Assembly: GCF_030247185.1 (NCBI RefSeq)
Contig: NC_080572.1
Span: forward strand, 249,795,070 to 249,859,069
Direction: 5' to 3'
DNA length: 64,000 nucleotides
Origin: Malaya genurostris
Taxonomy: Eukaryota > Arthropoda > Insecta > Diptera > Culicidae
Of the stretch, positions 46,960-57,995 are shown piece by piece. Below the pieces are notes generated by a model. That model did no database searches. It was given only the letters and a program-made list of their open reading frames with translations, and had not been told where the DNA came from. Numbering within the stretch: position 1 is the stretch's first letter; each line of letters opens with the position of its first letter. Made by a program: the position numbers and the translations under genes.

Positions 46960-47385
46960 TTGAACCAGTTCTCAGGTCGATTAAGCCATCTCTGAGAAAA
47001 TTAAGTGTGTTCCCTTATTTCTGTTTCGTTTCCGGAACTGGAATTTGGAGTCGAGGTCGATTCGAAACCGGAAGTAAGATCCAGACAAAACTCAGAAGAC
47101 CTTTAATTTGAATCTAAATTTGTGGTAATTGGTAAAGCCGTATCCATTTCAGGTACAACCTAAATCGTTCAATTTGGCCGTCAACTAACATTCCAACTTG
47201 CTAATTGGGAGAGTTTTGAGCTAAATTTAGATTTTGTGTTACGGTATTTGCATCGTCGTTCTTAACGATGATTTGAAATTTCGAACACTTCTCAATCTGT
47301 AATCCCGGTACCGAATGTCGGATCCGGATAAAATTCAATGAATTGATATGACAATTTCGCTTGAATCTGAGCTTTCTGAGCAAAA
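46960..47385 (+). repeat. Dispersed repeat units
   Basis: Unit words 'tccggaactggaatt', 'gaaaccggaagtaagatcc', 'taatcccggtaccg' and 'gtcggatccggataaaatt' are present in order, with 'catcgtcgttcttaacgatg' before the last unit. Confidence 0.65.
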
Positions 47386-47439
47386 TATATGGAAAAACAT
47401 CTTTTCAGTCAATTTATTTTCATTTCCATTATAATTCAA

Positions 47440-48031
47440 GCTATTTTTTGAAAATGAAATCGTGTAAATGGCAACCTTTGGCCTTGAGTAGAAAATGTGC
47501 CCTTTTGGCGGCGATTTCACGTCATATGTTGTCTTTAAGTTGAGCTTATCAGCGTATACCTTGGATTTCAAATAGCCCCACAAAAAAGTCTGGTGGTGTC
47601 AAATCGGGTGATCTCGGGGGCCAGTCAAAACCACCGTTTTTCGATATGACTCGTCTGGAGAACAATGGTCGTAAAAAATCGATTGTTAGTCGAGCTGTAT
47701 GGCATGTTGCACCGTCCTGTTGAAACCAGTAGCCATTCGAACCATTTTCACGAACTCATGGCTCGATAATACTCACCTCTAACAGTTTTCATTTCATCAT
47801 CGTCTTGGAGAAAATAGGGACCATAGGTATAGATCGCATCAATTTAACGTGAAATGTTCCCCTTTCGACATGATGGTTTTTGAGAATTTTTTTTGAATGG
47901 AAAGGTGAATGATTTCGCGCGTTGTTTTGGTGTGTATTGTTCCATGGTAAAATTGTCTTGGAATGACGCTTTCAATGCAATTCTGTCAAAAGTTATTGGG
48001 TTGCTCGATGCTTTAAATTTATCACCCTGTA
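47440..48031 (-). mobile_element. DD41D transposon relic, divergent copy
   Basis: On the minus strand the right end 'tacagggtgataaat' begins at the TA at 48030-48031. It is followed by a 5' UTR and a start MEQYTPKQRA (ATG near 47945), the usual N-terminus of this transposase type. Most of the helix-turn-helix and first-Asp region is deleted. A catalytic block follows at about 47745-47550: WFQQDGATCHTA, ending RSPDLTPPDFF, with 41 residues between the second and third Asp. A frameshift interrupts FFLWGY and the C-terminus is lost into dispersed repeat near 47440. It is clearly related to, but diverged from, the copies at 50.2 and 58.0 kb. Confidence 0.75.
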
Positions 48032-49590
48032 TATGAAAAGGACAAAACGATATTTTGAAATCCTTCAATTAGGAAATGTTCTCCCAAACAACAAAAATAT
48101 TTGTGCCAAAGTAGACATTTTCCGTATTTAACGAATTACTACGAAAAGAGCAAAAATGGAAACTCCGAATGTACATCCAATATAAAGCTGATCTTTAAGA
48201 TATTTGGACAATTAGAATTCATTTTACTATCGGTGTTTGTTTAAGAATACCAATACACCTTTCTGGAATACTACGTTATAAGTTGAATCTTTTTGGTCAG
48301 CGCCGTTTGAATAATGGATAGAAGCGAAAAGTACCTCAAGCAAAACATTCTAGTTTCAATTTTCATGTCTTCAATTTCTACACAGCTCACTTGTCATATC
48401 ATTTCACGCTTCATTTCCCTTCCAACAAATGTCGTTGTCAGTCGAACCCCAAATCATTGAGATATCTTCCCCACACAAACGTCGTTCCTTCGCTATCCGT
48501 ATCATTTCAAGCCTGAAAATTTGTGAATGTCAACGCTGTTTCGCTGTTTCCATTTGTGCTTGTTTGCCTGAATGACCTAGAAAACAACAATGCTTGCATG
48601 TTTTGTCGGTATGCCAATGTTTCGATTCGTAAATTGGATATTTATGATTCTAATAGATTAAAAAGTATTTCGAATTTTCAGCGAACGACCAACTCACCGG
48701 TCAGAGTTGCGATGAGTGGAGCCAAACATAATCGATTTCTCGAAGCAAATAATGTTCGCTTCTATTTTCTCTCTTCTCGTTCCGCCATTATTATGCTCTC
48801 GCTGCAGATTATGCACATTTCCGGGGCGGTCCACCGACGGCAGCGAGATTCACGGATCTCATTTTCCCCCATTTGCAGTCATTTAGTGCGGTGAAAAATT
48901 AATGGACCATGTAATTTACGCTTCGCATTCGTGTATTCGGTTGAATAAGGATAGTAATTACTTGGGTGACCATTTTTGTTTTTTTTTTGTTGTAATTCCA
49001 TTGACTTCGCCGTGTTTGGAACTCTGCAAAATTGCGTGGTTCGCGCATAAACCCGCACTGCAATGGAAGTAGAAAAAGCATGGCCGAGAGAAAAAAATCG
49101 ATATCCATGAAATAAACATTACACTACAATTTGAATATTTTATTTCGTTGTTTCATCGGAAGCATGGCCTGTTTGAGGCGTTGTTAGGAATGGCAATACC
49201 CATGTTGTACCACGTTTGACATTGTTCGTTTGTGTTGATTTTGGATGTTTGAGAGAAGAACAGTAAAACAAGCTCTTGTTATAGCTCACAGAATAAAAAA
49301 AGGATTTTTGCTTAATTCAATTACAAATACATACGAGTTTGCAGAGTTGTTAGCAGAGCGGAAAAGAATACATAACCTTGTTTTCCTAATAAAAACATTG
49401 ATTGTCTTTGATCGTTGATCTTTGCATTGAAGTGTTGTTGGTATTATTGAATGCTTCTTAGTAAAAACTTTTCATTTATTATTTTCCCTAAAATAGCTAT
49501 TTCATTAAAAAATTTGCTATATTCCTGCACTGCAACATAACTGTTCTAACAGCACGAATGTGCGAAAGTTTTGACACGAATGTGTAAAAG
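48032..49590. other. Possibly low-copy sequence; no gene recognised
   Basis: The 123-codon frame at 48523-48894 has no recognisable domain and looks like chance. No RNA gene or clear repeat was seen. Confidence 0.35.
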
Positions 49591-49639
49591 TTTCCCAAAA
49601 AATATTTAATTTGTAAGCTGTGATCGGGCAAGTAAAAGC

Positions 49640-50010
49640 TTCATCACTACCGGAACGGAAAACAAGGCAAATATACCGTGGAGAAAGCCCATCGAAGCGA
49701 CTGTTACCATTCCTAGGCAGCCATGATGCTCCCTCGCTATTTTGGTCTGATTAGGCATCTTGTCACTACGCCGAAGATGTTTTGGAATGATATGAAGCGA
49801 ATTGAGTCCATGTTGTAACGAAGGAGGTGAATCCACCTAACTGGCCGGAGCTGCGACCTATCGAGTGGTATTGGGCTCTCGTGAAAAGAACTCTCTCAGT
49901 ATGGATAACGAGCTACAACTATATAAAAATTCTAAACTCTTGGACAAAAGCAGCTAAATCGATTACAGAGAAGTTTTCACAGACTTAAATGTCGTAGTTT
50001 CTCTAAGCAG
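49640..50010 (+). pseudogene. DD37E-type transposase relic, C-terminal half
   Basis: One reading frame with several stops gives RLLPFLGSHDAPSLFWSD, then ASCHYAEDVLE, VTKEVNPPNWPELRPIEWYW and ALVKRTL. The Asp of FWSD and the Glu of RPIE are the second and third catalytic residues; 37 codons lie between them, so this is a DD37E member of the IS630-Tc1-mariner superfamily, a class first described from mosquitoes. Stops at the codon after the Asp and at two later sites, plus the missing N-terminal half, make it a relic. Confidence 0.7.
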
Positions 50011-50235
50011 CCTAATAAAGTAACTGTAATTTGTTTCAAGATGACTAATAATGCACAATCAAATGAATAAAAATGCATCTTGGATAAAGCTTGCAGCAAA
50101 TTTGTTTTGTTCCAAATCTAATCTGCCGAGATTTTATCGCAAACAAGTCTTAATAAGGACTCAAGCAAAAATGTTCGGAAATTTTGATCCGATAGATTTG
50201 GTGTCTTGAATTCTTTAAAAAAGTGTTTTTGATCC

Positions 50236-51164
50236 TAAAGGGTGATTTTTTAAGAGCTTGAGAACTTTTTTAAACAATAAAACGCATAAAATTTGCAAAA
50301 TCTCATCGGTTCTTTATTTTAAACGTTAGATTGGTACATGACATTTACTTTTTGAAGATAATTTCATTTAAATGTTGACCGCGGCTGCGTCTTAGGTGGT
50401 CCATTCGGAAAATCCGCTTTTTTATCGACAAATTTTGTTCAGCGATGAGGCTCATTTCTGGTTGAATGGCTACGTAAATAAGCAAAATTGTCGCATTTGG
50501 AGTGAAGAGCAACCAGAAGCCGTTCAAGAACTGCCCATGCATCCCGAAAAATGCACTGTTTGGTGTGGTTTGTACGCTGGTGGAATCATTGGACCGTATT
50601 TTTTCAAAGATGCTGTTGGACGCAACGTTACAGTGAATGGCGATCGCTATCGTTCGATGCTAACAAACTTTTTGTTGCCAAAAATGGAAGAACTGAACTT
50701 GGTTGACATGTGGTTTCAACAAGATGGCGCTACATGCCACACAGCTCGCGATTCTATGGCCATTTTGAGGGAAAACTTCGGAGAACAATTCATCTCAAGA
50801 AATGGACCGGTAAGTTGGCCACCAAGATCATGCGATTTGACGCCTTTAGACTATTTTTTGTGGGGTTACGTCAAGTCTAAAGTCTACAGAAATAAGCCAG
50901 TAACTATTCCAGCTTTGGAAGACAACATTTCCGAAGAAATTCGGGCTATTCCGGCCGAAATGCTCGAAAAAGTTGCCCAAAATTGGACTTTCCGAATGGA
51001 CCACCTAAGACGCAGCCGCGGTCAACATTTAAATGAAATTATCTTCAAAAAGTAAATATCATGTACCAATCTAACGTTTAAAATAAAGAACCGATGAGAT
51101 TTTGCAAATTTTATGCGTTTTATTGTTTAAAAAAGTTCTCAAGCTCTTAAAAAATCACCCTTTA
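50236..51164 (+). mobile_element. DD41D transposon with inverted-duplicated 3' ends
   Basis: The element runs from TA at 50236-50237 to TA at 51163-51164. Its left ~172 bp (to about 50408) is the reverse complement of its right ~172 bp with about one mismatch, and includes the last 18 or so codons of the transposase plus the 3' UTR. The related copy at 58 kb has a different left end with its own 5' UTR. In this copy the true 5' end and N-terminal coding region have therefore been replaced by an inverted copy of the 3' end. Both termini begin 'taaagggtgattttttaag', so it could still be recognised by a transposase that acts on the right end. Confidence 0.9.
50399..51055 (+). pseudogene. DD41D transposase, C-terminal two-thirds, uninterrupted frame
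   Basis: 219 codons without a stop begin at the inversion junction with NPLFYRQILFSDEAHFW (first catalytic Asp), continue HPEKCTVWCGLYAGG and MWFQQDGATCHTA (second Asp), then WPPRSCDLTPLDYFLWGYVKSKVY (third Asp), and end at FKK. Forty-one residues separate the second Asp from the Asp of PLD. All three catalytic Asp residues are intact, but the N-terminal DNA-binding domains (about 130 residues) are missing. The apparent start codon lies in the inverted repeat and is not the native start. Confidence 0.85.
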
Positions 51165-51654
51165 TTTTATCATGTTTATTATTTTATGTAGTTGCTGGCA
51201 ATTGGAGAAAAGTGTATCGCACTCAAGGTCAAGATGAAAAAATAATATCACAGTGTTCTGAAAACAGGTCGAAATTTGAAGTGGTTGAAATATTTTTCTA
51301 ATAAATTTTGTTCCATTTTTTTAAAAATACGCAAAATTCCAAATAATAGGAAGATTTAAATAGAATCTAAATATGCAAAAAAAAACGGCCGCCAAACACG
51401 TTTCATTATAATCCTGTAGATCCTGCGCACTCGTGGTCAATGTATTCAACATTGATTTGTTAGTGGCAGCATTATGGTAATTAGTACTGTATGCATTTTC
51501 GCAGCCAGGTAATTTTGGCATGAAAATTGCATCACTCTTCATTTTACGGGACCAATTAAAAACTCAAAACTAGTCGCTTTTGTTATTTGCTGCCATAACT
51601 TCACAGATTAATTGAAACATGTTTTGTGAGGTGCCAGAAAAAGAGTACATGTTG

Positions 51655-51905
51655 ACTTCGCTTTATTTAGTTTTTGGTTAGAATATGTTTATTTTGAAAA
51701 AGTCGTCCTTCAGTATACGTGAACCCGGTACAATTTGGGAAGTGAAGAATTGAAAGTTGGCACAATTCACACAGTTAATCACCTAATAAGAATGACTATC
51801 GATATTTGGAGGTATGACGTAAGCATGTCAGCTCTACTTGTATTCACGATATCCGGTTATGACTCTGACATTATCTGCTCGCGTTTTTTGTGATATTTCT
51901 ACGAT
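51655..51905 (+). repeat. Unclassified repeat; empty-site homologue of 57.9-59.0 kb
   Basis: The order 'agaatatgttt', 'tacaatttggga', 'aaagttggcacaatt', 'gactatcgatatttgg', 'catgtcag', 'tgtattcac', 'ccggttatgactctgacatta' follows the same order at 57893-58995, where a DD41D element splits it between 'gattatc' and 'tatccgg'. Confidence 0.65.
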
Positions 51906-51955
51906 TTTATACTTTGGGTGGCACAGCTTTCAACTTTTATAAGAAAAAGTATTTT

Positions 51956-52060
51956 TCCGTCCCGGGTTGGCGGTTCAATGCATAGGACACTGGTCTTACA
52001 AGCCAGTTGTCGTATGTACGAGCCCCGACCAGGAAGGATTCGCAGTGTCAATAGATTCTT
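51956..52060 (+). mobile_element. tRNA-derived SINE head (culicine type)
   Basis: The head reads 'ttggcggttcaatgcatagg' (box A region), an anticodon-arm-like 'ctggtcttacaagccag', and 'gtacgagccccgacc' (box B region), giving a recognisable tRNA fold with a 7-base loop. This wording is characteristic of SINEs in culicine mosquitoes. It is not a functional tRNA gene, since the acceptor stem does not pair. The body is truncated after about 30 bp ('ggaaggattcgcagtgtca'). Confidence 0.75.
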
Positions 52061-52201
52061 TGAAAACCTTTTCACTGATCTCACATTTAAATCGAAGTAT
52101 TATTATTTGGATTTGTGATATCCGTTTGTTCTTAATTTACGCTAAAACCCTTTCATTAGGTTCAGCACAGTGTCTTCAGTCATATAGGTGGTAGCTTTTT
52201 C

Positions 52202-52415
52202 TCACTTTCTAGAATAAATCTGTCTCACTATTTGCCTGTCCTTTCGATTTCTTAAGGTTTGTTTCACAATAGTCCAATATCTTTCTGTTAAAAGAAGTTT
52301 TGAGGTATTCGAAGGATTGCAGGTCTTTACTACAATGTTGATGTTGTTTCTTGCACTCCTAAGCCGCTTTACCATAATGGCAAAATGCCAAATCAACCCA
52401 AAACAACACAGAACT
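52202..52415 (-). pseudogene. DD37E-type transposase relic, C-terminal half, minus strand
   Basis: One frame gives FWVDLAFCHYGKAA (second catalytic Asp). Another gives NNINIVVKTCNPSNTSKLL, then ERYWTIVKQTLR. These match the FWSD-ASCHYA and NPPN-PELRPIE-YWALVKRTL blocks of the relic at 49.6 kb. The catalytic Glu region is altered (LLLTERYW). One frameshift separates the two parts. It lies head-to-head with a mariner relic that starts at about 52420. Confidence 0.6.
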
Positions 52416-52419
52416 CGTG

Positions 52420-52630
52420 TGCTTCGTTTCTCGGCTGGTGCCAAAAAAGCTGAATTTCACGATAATGCGCCGGCGGCCTATAAAACTTGTATGGAAAATT
52501 GGATCAAGCGTTGGCATGCATGTATTGCCGCAGGAGGAGAGTACTTTGAAGGCGATAATAAAGAAATTTATGAAAAATTGAAATTTTGCGTTTTTTAATA
52601 AAATTCCGGTTCTTTTTTGATCATAAGGTA
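52420..52630 (+). pseudogene. Internally deleted mariner, 3' end
   Basis: 'cttcgtttctcggctggtgc' and 'caaaaaagctgaattt' match the middle of the 23.6-kb transposase gene (about 23950-23990). A deletion then joins this to the transposase C-terminus: AYKTCMENWIKRWHACIAAGGEYFEGD. After the stop at about 52598 the terminus 'ccggttcttttttgatcata' identifies the same family. All three catalytic Asp regions are lost or scrambled. It shows what the normal 3' end of the rearranged 23.4-kb element should look like. Confidence 0.7.
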
Positions 52631-53440
52631 ATTCAAAAACTAAGTTTTCTCAAGCTTCAGGAACCAATAAGAAAAAATCACCACGGTCGTGCTTTCATCC
52701 GCTTCTGGAATTCAGGGCGAGGAGTCGCATTTTGTCAACAGCAACAGGGACTAAATTTTTTGATTAAATTTTAGAACTGAATTCATACTCTGGAACTAAA
52801 TTTCTGGTTCAGCATTTTGTTTCAGTTTCAGAATTTAGTTCCCAATTGCAGGTTCAGAATTTAATATTCTGAACTGAATCCTATTTCGGAATTCTGGAAC
52901 TGGTTTCTTGACTAGATTTTGGAACTGAATTTAGTTGCTTGATTTATGTTCGGCATTCTTGTTCAGAATTCTGGTCTAAGATTTCAGCTACAAAATTCAG
53001 AATATAAATTTTAGATCTGGATTCTGTGATAAGTCAGTACTAAAATTCACGTTCGGTTTACAGATCTTTTTATTGTTTTACAACGTGAAATTCATTTACG
53101 CACAGAGTGTGGGACTCTCCACAGGACTACTACTGTATAATTTGAACTATCTACTAAAACACCTTGGAACTCCAACCCTACCTCCCCGGAACTACCGTTA
53201 GGTATTACTTCGGTTTAAAGATATATTTAACATTTAAGATATGCACACCAAACCTGAATTTTAGAACTGACTTCTGAATAAGAATTAAGTGTCTGCATTC
53301 AGTTCCAAAAATTAATTCCTAAATTCAGTTTCAGTATTCAATTTCCAGAATTCAGAACCCGAATGCTATAACTAAATTCGGAACATAGATTCTTGAGTTA
53401 GGTTTTGGAACTGAATTCATTGAATGATTCAGAATTCAAG
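52606..53440 (+). repeat. Flanking repeat shared with 24.3-25.0 kb, plus 'aactgaattc' degenerate array
   Basis: 52760-53030 and 53270-53440 consist of imperfect 'ttctggaactgaatttag'-like words in a loosely tandem arrangement. The order after the mariner end follows that at 24.34 kb. Confidence 0.6.
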
Positions 53441-53444
53441 TGCC

Positions 53445-56400
53445 TTTGACTTTGAACTTGCTTGGAAATTGCTTACAGCTTATTTTAGACTTGCTAGGAA
53501 TTTATTTGGAACTTGTATGGAAATTCCTTGTAACTTGCTTAGAATTTGATTGAAACTTGCGTGGAAATTGCTTGTAACTTACTTGTAACTTGCTTGTAAC
53601 TTGCTTGTAACTTACTTGGAAGTTGCTTGTAACTTGTTTTGAACTAGCTTGTAACTGGGAACATTCTTAGATTTTACTTTGAACTTATTTTGATCTTCCC
53701 TGGAATTTACTATGAACTTACTTGAAACAAACATACCTAGAACTTATTTACAACTTCCTTGGAACTCACTTGGATTTTTTTTGGAACTTACTTGGAAGGT
53801 GCTTGTAACTTGTTTGGAACTTGCTTGTAACTTGCTTGGAACTTGTAACTTGGAACTTTTTTAGATCTAACTATGAACTTTCTTGGATCTTCTCTGAAAT
53901 TTACTTGGAAATTACTAGAAAAGTACCTAGAACTTACTTAGAACATACTAAGAACTTACTTAGAACTTACTTAGAACTTACTTAGAACTTACTTACAACT
54001 TATTTAGAACTTACTTGGAACTTACCTAGAACTTATTTGGAACTTTCTTAGATCTTACTTTGAACTTTTTTGGATCTTCCCTGGAATTTACTTGGAACTT
54101 ACTTGAAACGTACCTAGAACTTACTTAGAACTTACCAAGAACTTCATTAGAATTCACTTAGAACTAACTTAGAACTTACTTAGAACTTACTTAGAACTAA
54201 CTTAGAACTAACTTAGAACTAATTTAGAACTTTCTTAGAACTTACTCTGAACTTACTTAGAACTTACTAAGAACTTACTTAGAACTTACTTAAAACTTAC
54301 TTAGAACTTACTTAGAACTTACTTAGAACTTACTTAGAACTTACTTAGAACTTACTTAGAACTTACTTAGAACTTACTTAGAATTTACTTAGAACTCACT
54401 TAGAACTTATTTAGAACTTACTTAGAACTTACTTAGAACTTACTTATAACTTACTCTGAACTTACTTAGAACTTACTAAGAACTTACTTAGAACTTACTT
54501 AAAACTTACTTAGAACTTACTTAGAACTTACTTAGAACTTACTTAGGACTTACTTAAAACTTACTTAGAATTTACTTAGAACTCACTTAGAACTTATTTA
54601 GAACTAACTTAGAACTTTCTTAGAACTTACTCTGAACTTACTTAGAACTTACTAAGAACTTACTTAGAACTTACTTAAAACTTACTTAGAACTTACTTAG
54701 AACTTTCTTAGAACTTACTTAGAACTTACCTAGAACTTACTTATAATTTACTTAGAACTCACTTAGAACTTATTTAGAACTTACTTAGAGCTTACTTAGA
54801 ACTTACTTAGAACTTACTAAGAACTTACTTAGAATTTACTTAGAACTTACTTAAAATTTACTTAGAACTTACTTAGAACTTACTTAGAACTTACTTAGAA
54901 TTTACTTAGAACTCACTTAAAACTTATTTAGAACTTACTTAGAACTAACTTAGAACTTTCTTAGAACTTACTCTGAACTTACTTAGAACATACTAAGAAC
55001 TTACTTAGAACTTACCTAAAACTTACTTAGAACTTACTTAGAACTTACTTAGAATTTACTTAGAACTCACTTAGAACTTGTTTAGAACTTACGTAGAACT
55101 TACTTAGAACTTACTTATAACTTACTTAGAACTCGCTTAAAACTTACCTAGAACTTTCTTGGAACTTTTTTAGATCTTACTATGAACTTTCTTGGATCTT
55201 TTCTGAAATTTACTTGGAAATTACTAGAAATGTACCTAGAACTTACTTAGATCATACTAAGAACTTGCTTAGAACTTACTTAGAACTTACTTAGAACTTA
55301 CTTAGAACTTACTTAGAACTTACTTAGAACTTACTTAGAACTTACTTACAACTTATTTAGGACTTACTTGGAACTTACCTAGAACTTATTTGGAACTTTC
55401 TTAGATCTTACTTTGAACTTTTTTGGATCTTCCCTGGAATTTACTTGGAACTTACTTGAAACGTACCTAGAACTTACTTAGAACTTACCAAGAACTTCAT
55501 TAGAATTCACTTAGAACTAACTTAGAACTTACTTAGAACTTACTTAGAACTAACTTAGAACTAACTTAGAACTTTCTAAGAACTTACTCTGAACTTACTT
55601 AGAACTTATTTAGAACTTACCTAGAACTTTCTTGGAACTTTCTTAGATCTTACTCTGAACTTTCTTGGATCTTCTCTAGAATTTACTTGGAAATTACTAG
55701 AAATGTACCTAGAACTTACTTAGAATTTACTAAGAACTTACTTAGAACTTACTTAGATCGTTCTTTGAACTTACTTGGATCTTCCCTGGAATTTACTTGC
55801 AACTTACTTGAAACATACCTAGAACTTACTTAGAACTAACTTAGAACTTTCTTAGAACTTACTTAGAACTTACTTAGAACTTACTTAGAACTCACTCAGA
55901 AATTACTTAGAACTTGCATAGAACTTACATAGAACTTACTTGGAACTTTCTTAGATCTTACTCTGAACATTCTTGGATCTTCCCTGGAATTTACTTGGAA
56001 GTTACTTGAAATGTGCCTAGAACTTACTTAGAACTTACTAAGAACTTACTAAGAACTTACTTACAACTTACTTACAACTTACTTAGAACTTACTTAGAAC
56101 TTACTAAGAATTTACTTACAACTTACTTACAACTTACTTAGAACTTACTTAGAACTTACTTAGAACTTACTTAGAACTTATTTAGAACTTACTTAGAACT
56201 TACTTAGAACTTACTTAGAACTTACTAAGAACTTACTTAGAACTTACTTAGAACTTACTTAGAACTTACTTAGAACTTACTTAGATCTTACTTAGAACTT
56301 ACTTAGAACTTACTTAGAACTTACTTAGAACTTACCTGGAACTTATTTGGAACTTTCTTGGATCTTTCCTGGAATTTACTTGGAACTTACTCGAACCGTA

Positions 56401-57010
56401 CCTAGAACTTATTTAGAACTTACTTAGAATTTACTAATAACTTACTTAGAACTTACTTAGTATTTATTTAGAATTTATTTAGAATTTACATAGAACTTAC
56501 TTGGAATTTTCTTAGATCCTACTCTGAACTTTCTTGGATCTTCCCTGGAATTCACTTGGAAATTACTTGAAACGTACCTAGAACTTACTTAAAACTTACT
56601 AAGAATTTACTTAGAACTTACTTAGAACTTTCTTAAAACTTACTTAGAACTTACTTAGAACTTAATTAGAACTTACTTAGAACGTACTTAGAACTTACCT
56701 AGAACTTACTTAGAACTTACTTGGAACTTATTAGGATTTTTTTTGGAAGTTGCTTGAAAGTTGCTTGTAACTTGTTTGGAACTTGGAACTTTGAACTTTC
56801 TTAGCTTTTACTTGGAACTTTCTTGGATCTTCTCTGGAATTTACTTGGAACTTACTTGAAACTTACTTAGAATTTCTTTGGATTTTGCTTGGAACTTACT
56901 TGTACTTATTTGTAACATACGTGAAACTTACTTGTAACTTACTTTTAGCTTCTTTGTGGCGTGTTGGTAACTTAATTCTAACCTACTAACTGATTTGTAA
57001 CCTGCTCGTT
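53445..57010 (+). repeat. 3.6-kb minisatellite of an 11-bp unit (gaacttactta)n with higher-order structure
   Basis: The consensus is 'gaacttactta' in the centre; the edges (53445-53850 and 56720-57010) carry older 'gaacttgcttg' and 'gtaacttgctt' variants. An interruption of the form 'gatcttactttgaac' followed by 'ttggatcttccctggaattt' recurs near 53655, 53855, 54050, 55165, 55400, 55645, 55760, 55950, 56350, 56515 and 56800. A block of over 330 bp at about 53870-54210 reappears at about 55180-55560 with a different number of 11-mers. A ~200-bp pattern marked by 'cttactctgaac' recurs from 54240 to 55000. No long open frame exists. Confidence 0.97.
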
Positions 57011-57890
57011 ACCCACATACAACTCATCTTGTTAGTAAGTTATTCATAACTTTTATCATACTTGAAAATAATGGAATTAAATAACTAACAAATTGTGAAT
57101 ATTACATGTGAGCTTTCATCAATTTTGAGCCGCGAGTATCTATAGTTTCCAGTGAACTCTACAAAATAACAGAAAACGGAATGTGGCTCCCACTTTAGCA
57201 GAAGTAAAATATTATCAAAACTGTTCTGGAATGGTTGAACGAAAATATTTCAAATATTCTGCTCTACTATAACTGTGCTTCCGTCTAATTAGTTCTATCT
57301 ATTTCAATTGTGATGTTTCAAAATATTTGAAATACATTTTGCTCAACTCTTCGTCTCATAGATTTTTAGAATCTATTGGATTTACAAGCACCTCTCGAAA
57401 TCATAATGTTATTGTAGAAAATTTTTCTAACTAATTTCATTCGAAGTTCTGTCTAAAGCTCTGTACATTGTTTGATGCAGTGTTCAAATCAAAATGGTAG
57501 TTTCGTGTCATTCGACAAATGGATACCATTTTCCAATTCAGTACAGTTGTTAAAACAAAGAAAAACTCGAAGGGGCTCTATCTGGGCTGTATGGCGGGTG
57601 GGGTAGCTCTTTTCATCTCAGTATTAGGAGGAAAAATTCCACAAAAATCACACACGGAAACTGAACGTCTCAGTACGAAATGTTTTTGGCTAAAAAGACC
57701 AAAGGCCAAAAATTTTAGTTCTCGTGTAGATGAATAAATGATGAACAAAAAGACTGAACAGTTACAAACATTGTATAATTTCCGTAAATCTGTACTTTAT
57801 AGAAACATGAAAATATTATCAAAAGAATTATGCGAATTTTACCTGTACTGAGTATTAAAATCAACAAAGGAAACCGTATTTGTTATTATG
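57011..57890. other. Unassigned sequence; no gene recognised
   Basis: The 72-codon frame at 57519-57737 has no recognisable domain. Compositionally ordinary AT-rich sequence. Confidence 0.35.
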
Positions 57891-57995
57891 TTGTATATTA
57901 GAATATGTTTGTCGTAATTAAGCCGTACTTTACAATTTTGGAAGAGGTGCAATAAAAAGTTGCAAATTTAACACAATCTATTACGAACGATTATC

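Noticed and set aside
48523..48894. 123-codon plus-strand open frame
   Set aside because: No recognisable domain, no supporting context and an ordinary length for chance in this sequence. Not annotated as a gene.
51964..52030. Functional tRNA gene with a TAC anticodon
   Set aside because: The anticodon arm and B box look tRNA-like, but an acceptor stem does not pair, and the sequence continues as a SINE body. Treated as a SINE head.
53445..57010. CRISPR-like or coding repeat
   Set aside because: The 11-bp period gives stops in all frames and there are no unique spacers. It is a minisatellite.
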